DNA of 64,000 nucleotides from Phycisphaerales bacterium (GTDB lineage: Bacteria; Planctomycetota; Phycisphaerae; Phycisphaerales; UBA1924), in assembly GCA_016699835.1 (NCBI GenBank), contig CP064987.1, positions 1,364,001-1,428,000 of the forward strand, given 5' to 3'. A program made the position numbers and the translations under genes. Below the pieces are notes generated by a model, which did not search any database, was not told the DNA's origin, and worked only from the letters and a program-made list of their open reading frames with translations. Of the stretch, positions 17,122-25,145 are shown one piece after another. The first letter of the stretch is position 1. The number at the start of each line of letters is the position of its first letter.

Positions 17122-17235
17122 TCAGGGATCGGGCATCAGGGATCGGGCATCAGTCATTCGGCGTTTGGCATTCGGTGGAACGTCCACCGTTTCCTTTCCC
17201 CCACGAAGGCCGAATCACGAATCACGAATGCCGAT
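17122..17235. repeat. Dispersed GGGCATCAG / AATGCC repeats, copy 4
   Basis: GGGATCGGGCATCA occurs in tandem and runs into CATTCGGCGTTTGGCATTCGG. About 30 bases later CCGAATCACGAATCACGAATG follows. It occupies the gap between the Nudix gene and murC. Confidence 0.75.
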
Positions 17236-17280
17236 TCCCGGACGTCGCATGAGCCCTCGCCCAAAACCGTTCGCCCGGTC

Positions 17281-17286
17281 GATACT
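17281..17286 (+). promoter_or_regulatory. -10 box (GATACT) of murC
   Basis: GATACT ends eight bases before the murC ATG at 17295, with no Shine-Dalgarno sequence between, suggesting a leaderless message. Confidence 0.5.
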
Positions 17287-17294
17287 CTGTTCCC

Positions 17295-18956
17295 ATGTCC
17301 ACGCCCGCCCCCCGTCCCCCCCGTCCCGCCCGTCCCGCCCACCCCGCCTCCACCATCGAGACGAAACCCACGGCCACCCCTCGCCCCCACACGCGAGGAA
17401 GCGACCGCCACTTCGAGCCACGCGGCAGAAACGCCTATCTCCTCGGCATCGGCGGCTGCGGGATGTCGGGACTCGCCCGCATGCTCAAGGCCTGCGGGGC
17501 GATCGTCCAAGGCTCCGACTCCACGCCCAGCGAGACGACCGACGCCCTCCTCGCCGTCGGCTTCGCCGTGACCTTCGATCAATCCCGCCAGTGGCTCCCG
17601 GGCGACTCGGATCTCGTCATCCACTCCGCCGCCATCAAGCCCGACCATCCGCAACTCCTCGAGGCCCTGCGTCTGGGCCTCGAGACCATGACCTATGCCG
17701 AGGCCCTCGGGCGCTGCATGGCCGCCCAGACCGCGATCTGCGTCGCAGGGACGCACGGCAAGTCCACGACCACCGCGATGCTCGGGATCGCCCTCACCGA
17801 CGCCGGCCTGGACCCCACCGTCATCGTCGGCGCGACCTCGTGCCAACTCGCCCGCGGCGCCCTCGCGGAACCACGCGAGGGTCACGACGGGAATGAGATG
17901 GGCACGCCCACCGGCTTCCGACTCGGCGCTACCGCGATTCCCCGCGGCCTCCTCGCCCGCAAGCCGGGCCTTCTCCTCGCCGAGTCGTGCGAGTTCAACC
18001 GCTCCTTCCACAACCACCGCCCCACGCTCGCCTCCATCAGTTCCGTCGAGGCCGACCATCTCGATATCTATGGCACACTCGACGCCGTCGTCGAGGCCTT
18101 CCACCAGTTCGCCCGCCTCATCCCTGCCGCCGAAGAGGGCGGACGACTCCTGATCGCCCACGAGGGCGCCCACCGCCGCGAGGTGACGGCCGGGCTCTCG
18201 TGCCAGGTCTCGACGATCGGCTTCTCGCCCGCCGCAGACTATGTCGTCCGCGTCGACACCGATCGCCGCACCGCGACGATAACCCACGATCATCGCGAAC
18301 TCGCAACGTGGACGCTCGCGCTCCCCGGCGTGCACAACGCCATGAACGCCGCCACCGCTCTGGTCCTGGCGACCTGGGCCGGGGCCGAGCCGGGCGTCGT
18401 TGCGAGATCCCTCTCACGCTTCAAGGGCATCGACCGGCGCACGCAGTTCCTCGGCGAGCGCCCGCTCCACGCCGGGGGGGAGAGGGGGCAGGGCGTTGTC
18501 CGCGTCTATGACGACTATGGGCACCACCCCACCGAGATCGACTGCACGCTCCGCGCCCTCCGCGAGTTCGAACACCCCGAGCAGCGTGGCGGCAGGCTCA
18601 TCTGTGTCTTCCAGCCCCATCAGCACAGCCGGACGAGGCACCTCCTCGACGAGTTCGCCCAGTCGTTCTCGCAGGCCGACATCGTGATCGTGCCGCAGAT
18701 CTACTTTGTCCGCGACTCCGAGGAGGAGAAGGCGAGGATCACCTCGAACGATCTCGTCGATCGCCTCCGCGCCCGTGGCGTGAGAGCCATGCACCTCCAT
18801 CCCTTCGAGGCGATCCTTGAGCAACTCGACAATCTCTGCCGAGATGGCGACCTCCTCGTCGTCATGGGCGCGGGCCCGGTCTACAAGATCGCCCACGCCT
18901 ACATGAAGGCCGGGAAGCCCACCAGTGCCCGCGTTGCGACAACACCCACGGCCTAG
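17295..18956 (+). CDS. murC: UDP-N-acetylmuramate--L-alanine ligase
   Basis: MurC adds L-alanine to UDP-MurNAc in the cytoplasmic stage of peptidoglycan synthesis. The 553-residue product shows the N-terminal nucleotide-sugar motif GIGGCGMSGLARML, the ATP P-loop GTHGKSTTT, the central motif AESCEFNRSFHNH with VEADHLDIYG, and the C-terminal DDYGHHPTEI. It is longer than the usual 450-490 residues because of a Pro/Arg-rich N-terminal extension (about 40 residues) and an insertion near residues 195-220. The ATG is preceded at eight bases by a GATACT box rather than a ribosome-binding site. It heads a murC-murB-ddl-ftsQ cluster on the plus strand. Confidence 0.96.
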   Translation: MSTPAPRPPRPARPAHPASTIETKPTATPRPHTRGSDRHFEPRGRNAYLLGIGGCGMSGLARMLKACGAIVQGSDSTPSETTDALLAVGFAVTFDQSRQWLPGDSDLVIHSAAIKPDHPQLLEALRLGLETMTYAEALGRCMAAQTAICVAGTHGKSTTTAMLGIALTDAGLDPTVIVGATSCQLARGALAEPREGHDGNEMGTPTGFRLGATAIPRGLLARKPGLLLAESCEFNRSFHNHRPTLASISSVEADHLDIYGTLDAVVEAFHQFARLIPAAEEGGRLLIAHEGAHRREVTAGLSCQVSTIGFSPAADYVVRVDTDRRTATITHDHRELATWTLALPGVHNAMNAATALVLATWAGAEPGVVARSLSRFKGIDRRTQFLGERPLHAGGERGQGVVRVYDDYGHHPTEIDCTLRALREFEHPEQRGGRLICVFQPHQHSRTRHLLDEFAQSFSQADIVIVPQIYFVRDSEEEKARITSNDLVDRLRARGVRAMHLHPFEAILEQLDNLCRDGDLLVVMGAGPVYKIAHAYMKAGKPTSARVATTPTA

Positions 18957-19012
18957 AACACACCGCGCACCCAGCCATTGCCCATTGCCTATTCCCCATT
19001 GCTTTCCACCCC

Positions 19013-19987
19013 ATGCTTTCCTCCGCCCCCGACATCACCCGCGATCACGCGATCGAGACCTGGTTCGGGATCGGGGGCCGGGCCGATCGCTTCGCATCGC
19101 CTCAGTCTGTCGATCAACTCCGCGCCTGCATCGAGGTCGATCCCAACCTCCGCGTCCTTGGCGAGGGCGCGAATCTCCTCGTCGATGACGCCGGCGTCTC
19201 CGATCTCGTCGTCTCGCTGAACGCCGGCGAGTTCAAGGCCACCGAGTTCGACGAGCGTGAACGCACGCTGCGCGTCGGCGCGGGGGTGGATCTCCGCACG
19301 CTGATTCCCAAGGTCGTCAAACTCGGCTGGGCCGGGCTCGAAGGCCTCGGCGGCATCCCCGCGAGCATCGGCGGCGCCATCGTCATGAACGCCGGCGGCA
19401 CGTACGGGCAGATCTCCGACCGCCTCACCCGCGTCCACGCCCTCGATCGCGAGGCGCGCACCATCACTCTCGAACGAGGCGAGATCGACTTCTCGTATCG
19501 CCACAGCGGGCTCAACCACCTCCTCATCACCAGCGCCGAGTTCCGCTTCGGCGAGGGCGATGCGATCGAACTCCGCGAGACGCACCGGCGCATCATGGAG
19601 GCCAAGGGCGCCTCGCAACCCCTCGCCGCCCACTCCGCCGGCTGCTGCTTCAAGAACCCCATCACGCCCCACGACCTCGCGCCGCTCCCACCCGCACTAC
19701 CCGATGGTGCAAAGAGGGGCTCGCGCGTTCCCGCTGGGCTGCTCATCGATCACGCCGGGTGCAAGGGACTCTCGCGGGGCCTCTGCGAGGTCAGCCACCA
19801 GCACGCCAACTTCATCGTGACGCCCAAACCGGATTCGAGAAAGAAGGCCGCCGCCCGCGACGTCGCCCGCCTCATGCTCGAGGTCCGCGCCAAAGTCCAC
19901 GACCGCTTCGGCATCACCCTCGAGCCCGAGGTTGTCATCTGGACCCGCCACGACGTCGGCCTCGACGCCATCGCCAACGACCTCTGA
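19013..19987 (+). CDS. murB: UDP-N-acetylenolpyruvoylglucosamine reductase
   Basis: MurB is the FAD-dependent reductase that makes UDP-MurNAc. The 324-residue product has the FAD-binding segments WFGIGGRADRF, LGEGANLLVDD and GLEGLGGIPASIGGAIVMNAG, and a C-terminal SAGCCFKNP motif. In this motif the usual proton-donor Ser of GSFFKNP is replaced by Cys. The C-terminal catalytic Glu (LEPEVVIW) is present. It lies 56 bases after murC, with a short low-complexity CCCATTGCC stretch between, and is followed by ddl. Confidence 0.95.
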   Translation: MLSSAPDITRDHAIETWFGIGGRADRFASPQSVDQLRACIEVDPNLRVLGEGANLLVDDAGVSDLVVSLNAGEFKATEFDERERTLRVGAGVDLRTLIPKVVKLGWAGLEGLGGIPASIGGAIVMNAGGTYGQISDRLTRVHALDREARTITLERGEIDFSYRHSGLNHLLITSAEFRFGEGDAIELRETHRRIMEAKGASQPLAAHSAGCCFKNPITPHDLAPLPPALPDGAKRGSRVPAGLLIDHAGCKGLSRGLCEVSHQHANFIVTPKPDSRKKAAARDVARLMLEVRAKVHDRFGITLEPEVVIWTRHDVGLDAIANDL

Positions 19988-20007
19988 CACTCTCTACCCA
20001 ATCTCGT

Positions 20008-20030
20008 GGGGCAGGCGACCCGCCTGCCCC
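20008..20030 (+). terminator. Hairpin after murB (terminator-like, REP family)
   Basis: A 10-bp perfect stem (GGGGCAGGCG / CGCCTGCCCC) has a three-base loop and is followed by TACTTTCTTC. It sits 21 bases after the murB stop. The same GGCAGGCGG/CCGCCTGCC palindrome recurs at 24419. It could be a weak terminator or a repetitive palindrome. Confidence 0.55.
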
Positions 20031-20097
20031 TACTTTCTTCTACATACTCCTCACCCGAACACCCATTCGCATGCAAGCCTCCTCGACTTCTACTCCT

Positions 20098-21045
20098 ATG
20101 TCCACATCTTCCATCCATGTCGCCATTCTCGCCGGCGGCCCCGACGCCGAGCGTGAGGTCAGCCTCATCGGTGGCAAAGCCGTCGCCGCGGCACTCGCCG
20201 ATCGCGCCGACCTCAAGCCCACGTTCCATGTCATCGATCGCCTCACCCGGGACGAACTCCGCGCTATCCACGGTGACGTGATCTTCCCCCTCCTCCACGG
20301 CCCATGGGGCGAAGGTGGCCCGCTCCAGGACCTCCTCGAAACCGATGGCCGGCCGTACGTCGGTTGCCGCCCCACCGCCGCCCGCCTCGCGATGGACAAG
20401 ATCGCGACCAAACTCGCCGCGTTGCGACTGAACATTCCCACGGCTCCCGCCGCCATCCTCTCGACCCGCGACGAGCGCTGCCCCCTGCCCTTCCCCGTCG
20501 TCGTCAAGCCCGTCCACGAGGGCTCGAGCGTCGGCGTGCGGTTCTGCAAGGATCACGCCGAGTTTGCCCAAGCGCGGGCCAGCGTGCTCGAGGATCTCAA
20601 GGCCCATCCCACACGCGTCTTCATGATCGAGGCCGCGATCCTGAACGCCCGCGAACTGACCGTCGGGATCCTCGACGGTGTCGCGCTCCCCATTGTCGAG
20701 ATCAAGCCCGCCGTCGCGTTCTATGACTATGAGGCCAAGTACACCCGCGACGACACCAAGTACCTCGTTCGCCCCGAACTCCCCGCGGGACTGGCCGACC
20801 TCCTGAAGAGCAACGCCGTCCGACTCGCCCGTGAGTTGGACGTACGCCATCTCTGCCGCGTGGACTACATTCTCGGACGTGACGGAGCGCCAAATCTGCT
20901 CGAGGTCAACACGATGCCCGGCTTCACGAGCCATTCCCTGCTCCCCATGGCCGCCGCGGACGCTGTCGAGGGGCCTGGCCTCATATTTGCGGAACTCGCC
21001 AGCCGATTGATCATGCTCGCCCTTCGTGACACCCCAAAGCCATGA
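20098..21045 (+). CDS. ddl: D-alanine--D-alanine ligase
   Basis: The ATP-grasp enzyme makes the D-Ala-D-Ala dipeptide of peptidoglycan. The 315-residue product begins HVAILAGGPDAEREVSLIGGK. It contains the ATP-grasp lysine regions FPVVVKPVHEGSSVGV and ARELDVRHLCRVDYI, and ends with the Mg-binding LLEVNTMPGFTSHS. An alternative ATG at 20071 would add nine residues; neither start has an obvious ribosome-binding site. The stop overlaps the start of the ftsQ-like gene by four bases (ATGA), implying translational coupling. Confidence 0.95.
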   Translation: MSTSSIHVAILAGGPDAEREVSLIGGKAVAAALADRADLKPTFHVIDRLTRDELRAIHGDVIFPLLHGPWGEGGPLQDLLETDGRPYVGCRPTAARLAMDKIATKLAALRLNIPTAPAAILSTRDERCPLPFPVVVKPVHEGSSVGVRFCKDHAEFAQARASVLEDLKAHPTRVFMIEAAILNARELTVGILDGVALPIVEIKPAVAFYDYEAKYTRDDTKYLVRPELPAGLADLLKSNAVRLARELDVRHLCRVDYILGRDGAPNLLEVNTMPGFTSHSLLPMAAADAVEGPGLIFAELASRLIMLALRDTPKP

Positions 21046-21989
21046 CCACCACGCCGACCAAGCCTGATGCCGCCCCGTTTGATTGGGCGGTCTTTGTGCG
21101 TCTGTCGGCGTCGATGGTCGCTGTCGTCCTCTTTCTGGGCCTGGTCGCTGTGTTGGTGCTCGGCTCCAATCGCTTGCACGCCCGGGCTGTGGCGTTGGTC
21201 TCGCGAACGCCGCTGACTGTCGAGTTTGTCTGGCCGGCGGCATCAACGTCCGATAAATCCAAGACGTGGATGCCTGCGGACACCCAGCGCCAGATGATGG
21301 CCAAAGCCGCCGAGATCGCCCACGCCAAACCCGATCCGCTCTCGCCCGTCTCGCTCGACGCCATCCGCTCGTGGCTGGAGATCGAGGGGTGGTTCGAGGG
21401 CTCACCGACCGTTGAGCGCTCCGCCGGGAACGCGTTGCGAATCACCGGGACCTGGCGCACGCCGATGGCCCTGGTCAAACAAGGCGAGCGCGAGTGCTGG
21501 CTCAGCGCCACGGGGCACCTGATGCCGGCGCTCTATCCCCCCGGTGGCCCGCACCCGCGCACGCTCGAGAACCCGTCGTCACCGCCTCCGATTGATTTCG
21601 CGACGCCCTGGACCGGGAACGACATCGATGCCGGGATCGACCTGCTCGCGCTCCTCTCGCGCCAGCCCTGGTTCACCCAGGTCGCCGGCGTCGATCTCGC
21701 CGACTTCGCCTCGCAGGGCACGCTCACCATCGTGACCACGTTCGACACGCGGATCGTCTGGGGCGGGCCCGTGGACGCCCCCAAGTTCGGCGACGCGCCC
21801 ACCCGCGACAAACTCCGCAACCTCGCCTCGCTCTTCCAGGATCTGGGTCGGATCGACGGCGGCTACCCGCTCGTCTACGCCAACTCCAACTACATCCTCT
21901 ATGACCGCTCGGCGAGCGCGGAACTCGCCCGCACGCAGACGCCCGGGCCCGTGAACAACGCCCAGCCGCGCTCGACGCGCGCGCAATAG
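21042..21989 (+). CDS. FtsQ/DivIB-like cell-division protein
   Basis: The 315-residue product has a cytoplasmic N-terminus, one transmembrane helix (about residues 22-45, LSASMVAVVLFLGLVAVLVL) and an extracytoplasmic domain. The part around SLDAIRSWLEIEGWF, VERSAGNALRITGTWRTPMALV and WLSATGHLMP follows the FtsQ pattern of a POTRA-type domain and the LxDxxG-like turn. Location directly after ddl, overlapping by four bases, is the classic position of ftsQ in the division/cell-wall cluster. The family call rests on topology, position and weak motifs. No ftsA or ftsZ follows. Confidence 0.62.
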   Translation: MTTTPTKPDAAPFDWAVFVRLSASMVAVVLFLGLVAVLVLGSNRLHARAVALVSRTPLTVEFVWPAASTSDKSKTWMPADTQRQMMAKAAEIAHAKPDPLSPVSLDAIRSWLEIEGWFEGSPTVERSAGNALRITGTWRTPMALVKQGERECWLSATGHLMPALYPPGGPHPRTLENPSSPPPIDFATPWTGNDIDAGIDLLALLSRQPWFTQVAGVDLADFASQGTLTIVTTFDTRIVWGGPVDAPKFGDAPTRDKLRNLASLFQDLGRIDGGYPLVYANSNYILYDRSASAELARTQTPGPVNNAQPRSTRAQ

Positions 21990-21995
21990 TTCATC

Positions 21996-22694
21996 ATGTC
22001 GTCACGCCCCCCCGATCGCTTCGCCCACCGCCGCGGCGAGCCGCGGACGTTCGCCGCGCTCTGGATCGTGTATCTCCTACTGATCACGATGACCACGATC
22101 GGCGCGGTCGGGCTTCTCGGGTGGATGAGCCCGGAGGTCTACCGAGCGAGCGCGCGGCTGATGATCTCGGCTACGGGCGTGGCTATCGGGATCGTCTGGC
22201 CCCTGGTCAGGCTCAGCCAGGAGTGGCCGACGCGCGTCGCGCGCGCGTGCCTGGCGGACGTCTTCATCGTGATCGTCTCGACGCAGGCGGTGATCTGGCC
22301 CCAGACGGCACCGTGGCTGGCGGCATGGCCAACGGAGGTTGGCGCGGTGCTCGCGGCGTCGCTGGCGGCATGGGCGTTCCTGATCGGCGGCGTGCTGTGG
22401 GGCGCGATGCGCTCGAACGCGCGCGCGTCGCGTGCCTTGTGGATGGTGCTCATCCTCGCGATGGTTCTCGGCATGTCCGGCGTTGCGGCGGCGCTGGGCG
22501 AGCAATCATGGCTGATGTACTCGCCGATCACCGGGATCTTCGACGCGGGGAGCGAGCGGCCGCTCTCGGGGCAGACGGCGTGGGTCGGGCCCGAGCATTG
22601 GCAGAGCGTGGTGTGGGTCCTGGCGCTGGGGGTGATCGTTTGGATCGTGGGAGGGTGGGTCGGTGGCGAGCGTGACGCGGCGCGCCTAGATTGA
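21996..22694 (+). CDS. Hypothetical membrane protein
   Basis: This 232-residue protein has five or six predicted membrane helices (around residues 20-45, 52-72, 80-100, 115-138, 146-168 and 205-224). I do not recognise the family. It starts six bases after the ftsQ-like stop, so it belongs to the same transcription unit and may share an envelope role. It is followed by greA after about 110 bases. Confidence 0.6.
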   Translation: MSSRPPDRFAHRRGEPRTFAALWIVYLLLITMTTIGAVGLLGWMSPEVYRASARLMISATGVAIGIVWPLVRLSQEWPTRVARACLADVFIVIVSTQAVIWPQTAPWLAAWPTEVGAVLAASLAAWAFLIGGVLWGAMRSNARASRALWMVLILAMVLGMSGVAAALGEQSWLMYSPITGIFDAGSERPLSGQTAWVGPEHWQSVVWVLALGVIVWIVGGWVGGERDAARLD

Positions 22695-22805
22695 CCGCTG
22701 GAACCGAGTGTTTCAGGCGCCTTCGCGGCGGTCGCTCGTGCGGCCCTTCCCGCGGAGGCTTGGTTTTTGCCCAGTGGGTATCCACACGAGTGAGGACGGG
22801 TCGCG

Positions 22806-23276
22806 ATGGAGTTATTGACGCAGGCCGAGAAAGAGCAGTTGGAAGGGCGTCTCGCGGCGTTGATCGAGAATCGCCCGGTGCTCTCGCAGCGCATCGCCGA
22901 GGCTCGGGCCATGGGCGACCTGAAGGAGAACGCCGACTATCACGCCGCCCGCGATCAGCAGGGCCTGGAAGAGTCGGAGATCCGGCGCCTGCAGGACCGT
23001 CTAGCTCAGGTGCGCGTGGTGAGCGAGGAGCACTCGAAGGCCGCGGCCGGGGTTGTCTTCATCGGGACCACGGTGCGCATGAAGGATTTGGGAGACGACG
23101 ACGAGGATTGGTACAAACTCGTGGGCGAGTCGGCCCCGATGCCGCCGGCGGACTACGTCGAGGTGACGGCGACCAGCCCGATGGGCGAGGCGATGATGAA
23201 GGCGCGCGTGGGGGACGTGATCCGCGTGAACGCGCCGCGGGGCGTGAAGAAGTTTGAGATTCTGGAAATCAAATAG
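22806..23276 (+). CDS. greA: Transcription elongation factor GreA
   Basis: GreA rescues backtracked RNA polymerase by stimulating transcript cleavage. The 156-residue protein has the N-terminal coiled coil (about residues 8-75) with the acidic tip motif ARAMGDLKENADYHAARDQQ. The C-terminal globular domain ends ISPMG-like (TSPMGEAMMKARVGDVIRVNAP). Length is normal. A GAGG lies nine bases before the ATG. Read-through from the cell-wall cluster is possible. Confidence 0.96.
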   Translation: MELLTQAEKEQLEGRLAALIENRPVLSQRIAEARAMGDLKENADYHAARDQQGLEESEIRRLQDRLAQVRVVSEEHSKAAAGVVFIGTTVRMKDLGDDDEDWYKLVGESAPMPPADYVEVTATSPMGEAMMKARVGDVIRVNAPRGVKKFEILEIK

Positions 23277-23356
23277 GCATCTGGGATCGGGCATCAGGCA
23301 TCAGGTCGCGGGGTCATCGAATGAGATGAGCGGGGGGCGGGTTGGAGGTGTGACGG

Positions 23357-24376
23357 GTGGCGAGTGGCGTGGGCGAGCGCGGGTTTCCTGACTTTGCGCC
23401 GCGGGCGGCGCCGAAGCCGCGCGTCTGCGTGGTGGGAGCCGCTTGCTCCGAGTGGGTCCTTCGCGGCTCGCACCTGCCGATCGCGAACGAGACGATGGTC
23501 GGGAGTGCCGGCGCATCGGCTCCGGGGGGGCGAGGCGTCAAGCAGGCGCTCGCAGCCGCCCGGCTCGGGGCGCAGGTTGCGCTGGTTTCTGCAGTCGGTG
23601 ATGATGCCGCGGGCAAGGCGATCCTCGCGACGCTCGAGCAGGCCGGTGTTGATACCACGCACGTGCGTGTGATCCCCGGGACGCCCACGGGTCGCTGCGT
23701 CGTCGGGACGGTGGACCAGGCGGGCGCGCAGTTTGGCGATCACGTCCGAATGGTCTGGGCGGGCGCGAGCGGGACGCTGACCGCGGAGGATGCCCGCCAT
23801 GCAGCAGCGACGATCGACTCGGCCGAGGTCGTGCTCATCCAACTGGAGATTCCGGCCGCGGTGGCGAGCGTTGCGGCGGCGTTGGCCCGCGCGTCGGGGC
23901 GTGGCGTGGTTGTTCATGCTTCGCCCGCGCGCGACGTTCCAGCCTCGCTCCTGAAGCAGACCGACGTGCTCCTGGTCAACCGCACCGAGGCGACGCAACT
24001 GCTCCGCATGGAGGGCGTCGCGGACGCGGCACGTCTGGCGATGCGCCTGCCGGAACTTGGACCGACGACCGCGATCCTCACGATGGGGCCCAACGGCTCG
24101 GTGATGTCGCATCGCGGGAGGCCCAAGCGAATCCCGGCGCTCGACACAGGCTCATGGGATGGATCGGCGGCGGAGGACGCGTTCGCTGGTGCGATCGCGG
24201 GTGGCTGGGCCCAGGTGCATGCGGCACGCGGGCAGCAGGCCGAGGAATGGCGGCTTGTGGAATCAGCGACGGCGGCGGCAAGCGTGGCGGCGAGCCTGAC
24301 ACGGACGGCACCAGGCAAGACCCCGAAGTTCCCGCAGGCTGATGAGGTTGTGCCGAGGCTCTCGGGCGTGCGGTGA
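23357..24376 (+). CDS. PfkB/ribokinase-family sugar kinase with altered active-site motif
   Basis: The 339-residue product has the ribokinase fold. An N-terminal substrate motif reads GGRGVKQALAAARLGA (normally GGKGANQA). Next come ALVSAVGDDAAG, the central LLVNRTEA and a C-terminal PfkB-2-like region. There the invariant DTxGAGD reads WDGSAAED: the catalytic Asp is kept, but the two glycines that form the anion hole are Ala and Glu, and the substrate Asn is Lys. It may therefore be a divergent or inactive kinase, or use a different acceptor. Translation is taken from GTG 23357; no strong ribosome-binding site is seen. Confidence 0.75.
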   Translation: MASGVGERGFPDFAPRAAPKPRVCVVGAACSEWVLRGSHLPIANETMVGSAGASAPGGRGVKQALAAARLGAQVALVSAVGDDAAGKAILATLEQAGVDTTHVRVIPGTPTGRCVVGTVDQAGAQFGDHVRMVWAGASGTLTAEDARHAAATIDSAEVVLIQLEIPAAVASVAAALARASGRGVVVHASPARDVPASLLKQTDVLLVNRTEATQLLRMEGVADAARLAMRLPELGPTTAILTMGPNGSVMSHRGRPKRIPALDTGSWDGSAAEDAFAGAIAGGWAQVHAARGQQAEEWRLVESATAAASVAASLTRTAPGKTPKFPQADEVVPRLSGVR

Positions 24377-24418
24377 GTTTCGCGATTCATTCTCTTGGAG
24401 ATATGTTGAAGCGGTAGA

Positions 24419-24437
24419 GGCAGGCGGGCCGCCTGCC
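24419..24437. repeat. REP-like palindrome
   Basis: GGCAGGCGG-G-CCGCCTGCC is a near-perfect palindrome after the kinase gene, without a T-run. The core also occurs in the hairpin at 20008. Confidence 0.6.
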
Positions 24438-24489
24438 CCACGAGCATGTGAAGGGCTGTGTCGTTCGACGAGTTGATCGCCTGATGTTG

Positions 24490-25143
24490 TTACGGATTCT
24501 GCGTGGCGAGGGCGATGAGTGAGGAGATTCGAGCGGCGCGGTAGGTGTCGTTCGACCAGAGATTCTCGCGTGCGGATGTCTCGGCCTCGGGGGCGTGATC
24601 GACGAGTCGGGTTGTTGGCACGGGCGATCGCGCGAGTGCGAGGCGGCGATTGGCCGAGGGCGCAAGCGGAAGTTCGGGCGAGGGCGTGAACGGATCCGGG
24701 GCAACGGTCGGGACGTTCACGGCATCCACCCGAGACGGCGTGGGAGAGGCGATGTGGAAGATCGCGCCGGGCGGGAGCGTGGCAACCGTGGAGTCTCCCA
24801 CGCGTTCATAGGTCGAGCGGGGGAAGGTGATGATGAGGCCGCCGCTGACGCGGGCGAAGAGTCCGTCGCCGGGCGTGCCGAGGGTCTCGAGAGGCTGGAT
24901 GCCGATGGCGGGCGTGGGCGTGACGCGATAGACGCGCTCGAAGTCGATGGGCTGACGCAGATCGACCGGCTCGAAACCACGACGTTGAAAGAGTGGCGAG
25001 GCGTCGGTGGTGTTCTGCTCCACGGGCACAAGTTGGAAGGGGCGCGAGACGCCGGGCTGGGCGAGCGCGGAAGTCGCGATCACGATCGCCGATGCGCCAA
25101 CCAGCACGCCTATGTTGGTGTCGGGCACGACGACGCGGGTCAT
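24490..25143 (-). CDS. Hypothetical exported protein
   Basis: I do not recognise this 217-residue protein. A hydrophobic N-terminal segment (about residues 10-28, ending ALAQ) looks like a signal peptide. The remainder is beta-rich then Pro/Ala/Arg-rich, with no cysteines or obvious catalytic motif. It starts two bases after the stop of the TonB-like gene on the same strand, so the two are almost certainly cotranscribed. Confidence 0.6.
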   Translation of the reverse strand: MTRVVVPDTNIGVLVGASAIVIATSALAQPGVSRPFQLVPVEQNTTDASPLFQRRGFEPVDLRQPIDFERVYRVTPTPAIGIQPLETLGTPGDGLFARVSGGLIITFPRSTYERVGDSTVATLPPGAIFHIASPTPSRVDAVNVPTVAPDPFTPSPELPLAPSANRRLALARSPVPTTRLVDHAPEAETSARENLWSNDTYRAARISSLIALATQNP

Positions 25144-25145
25144 GC

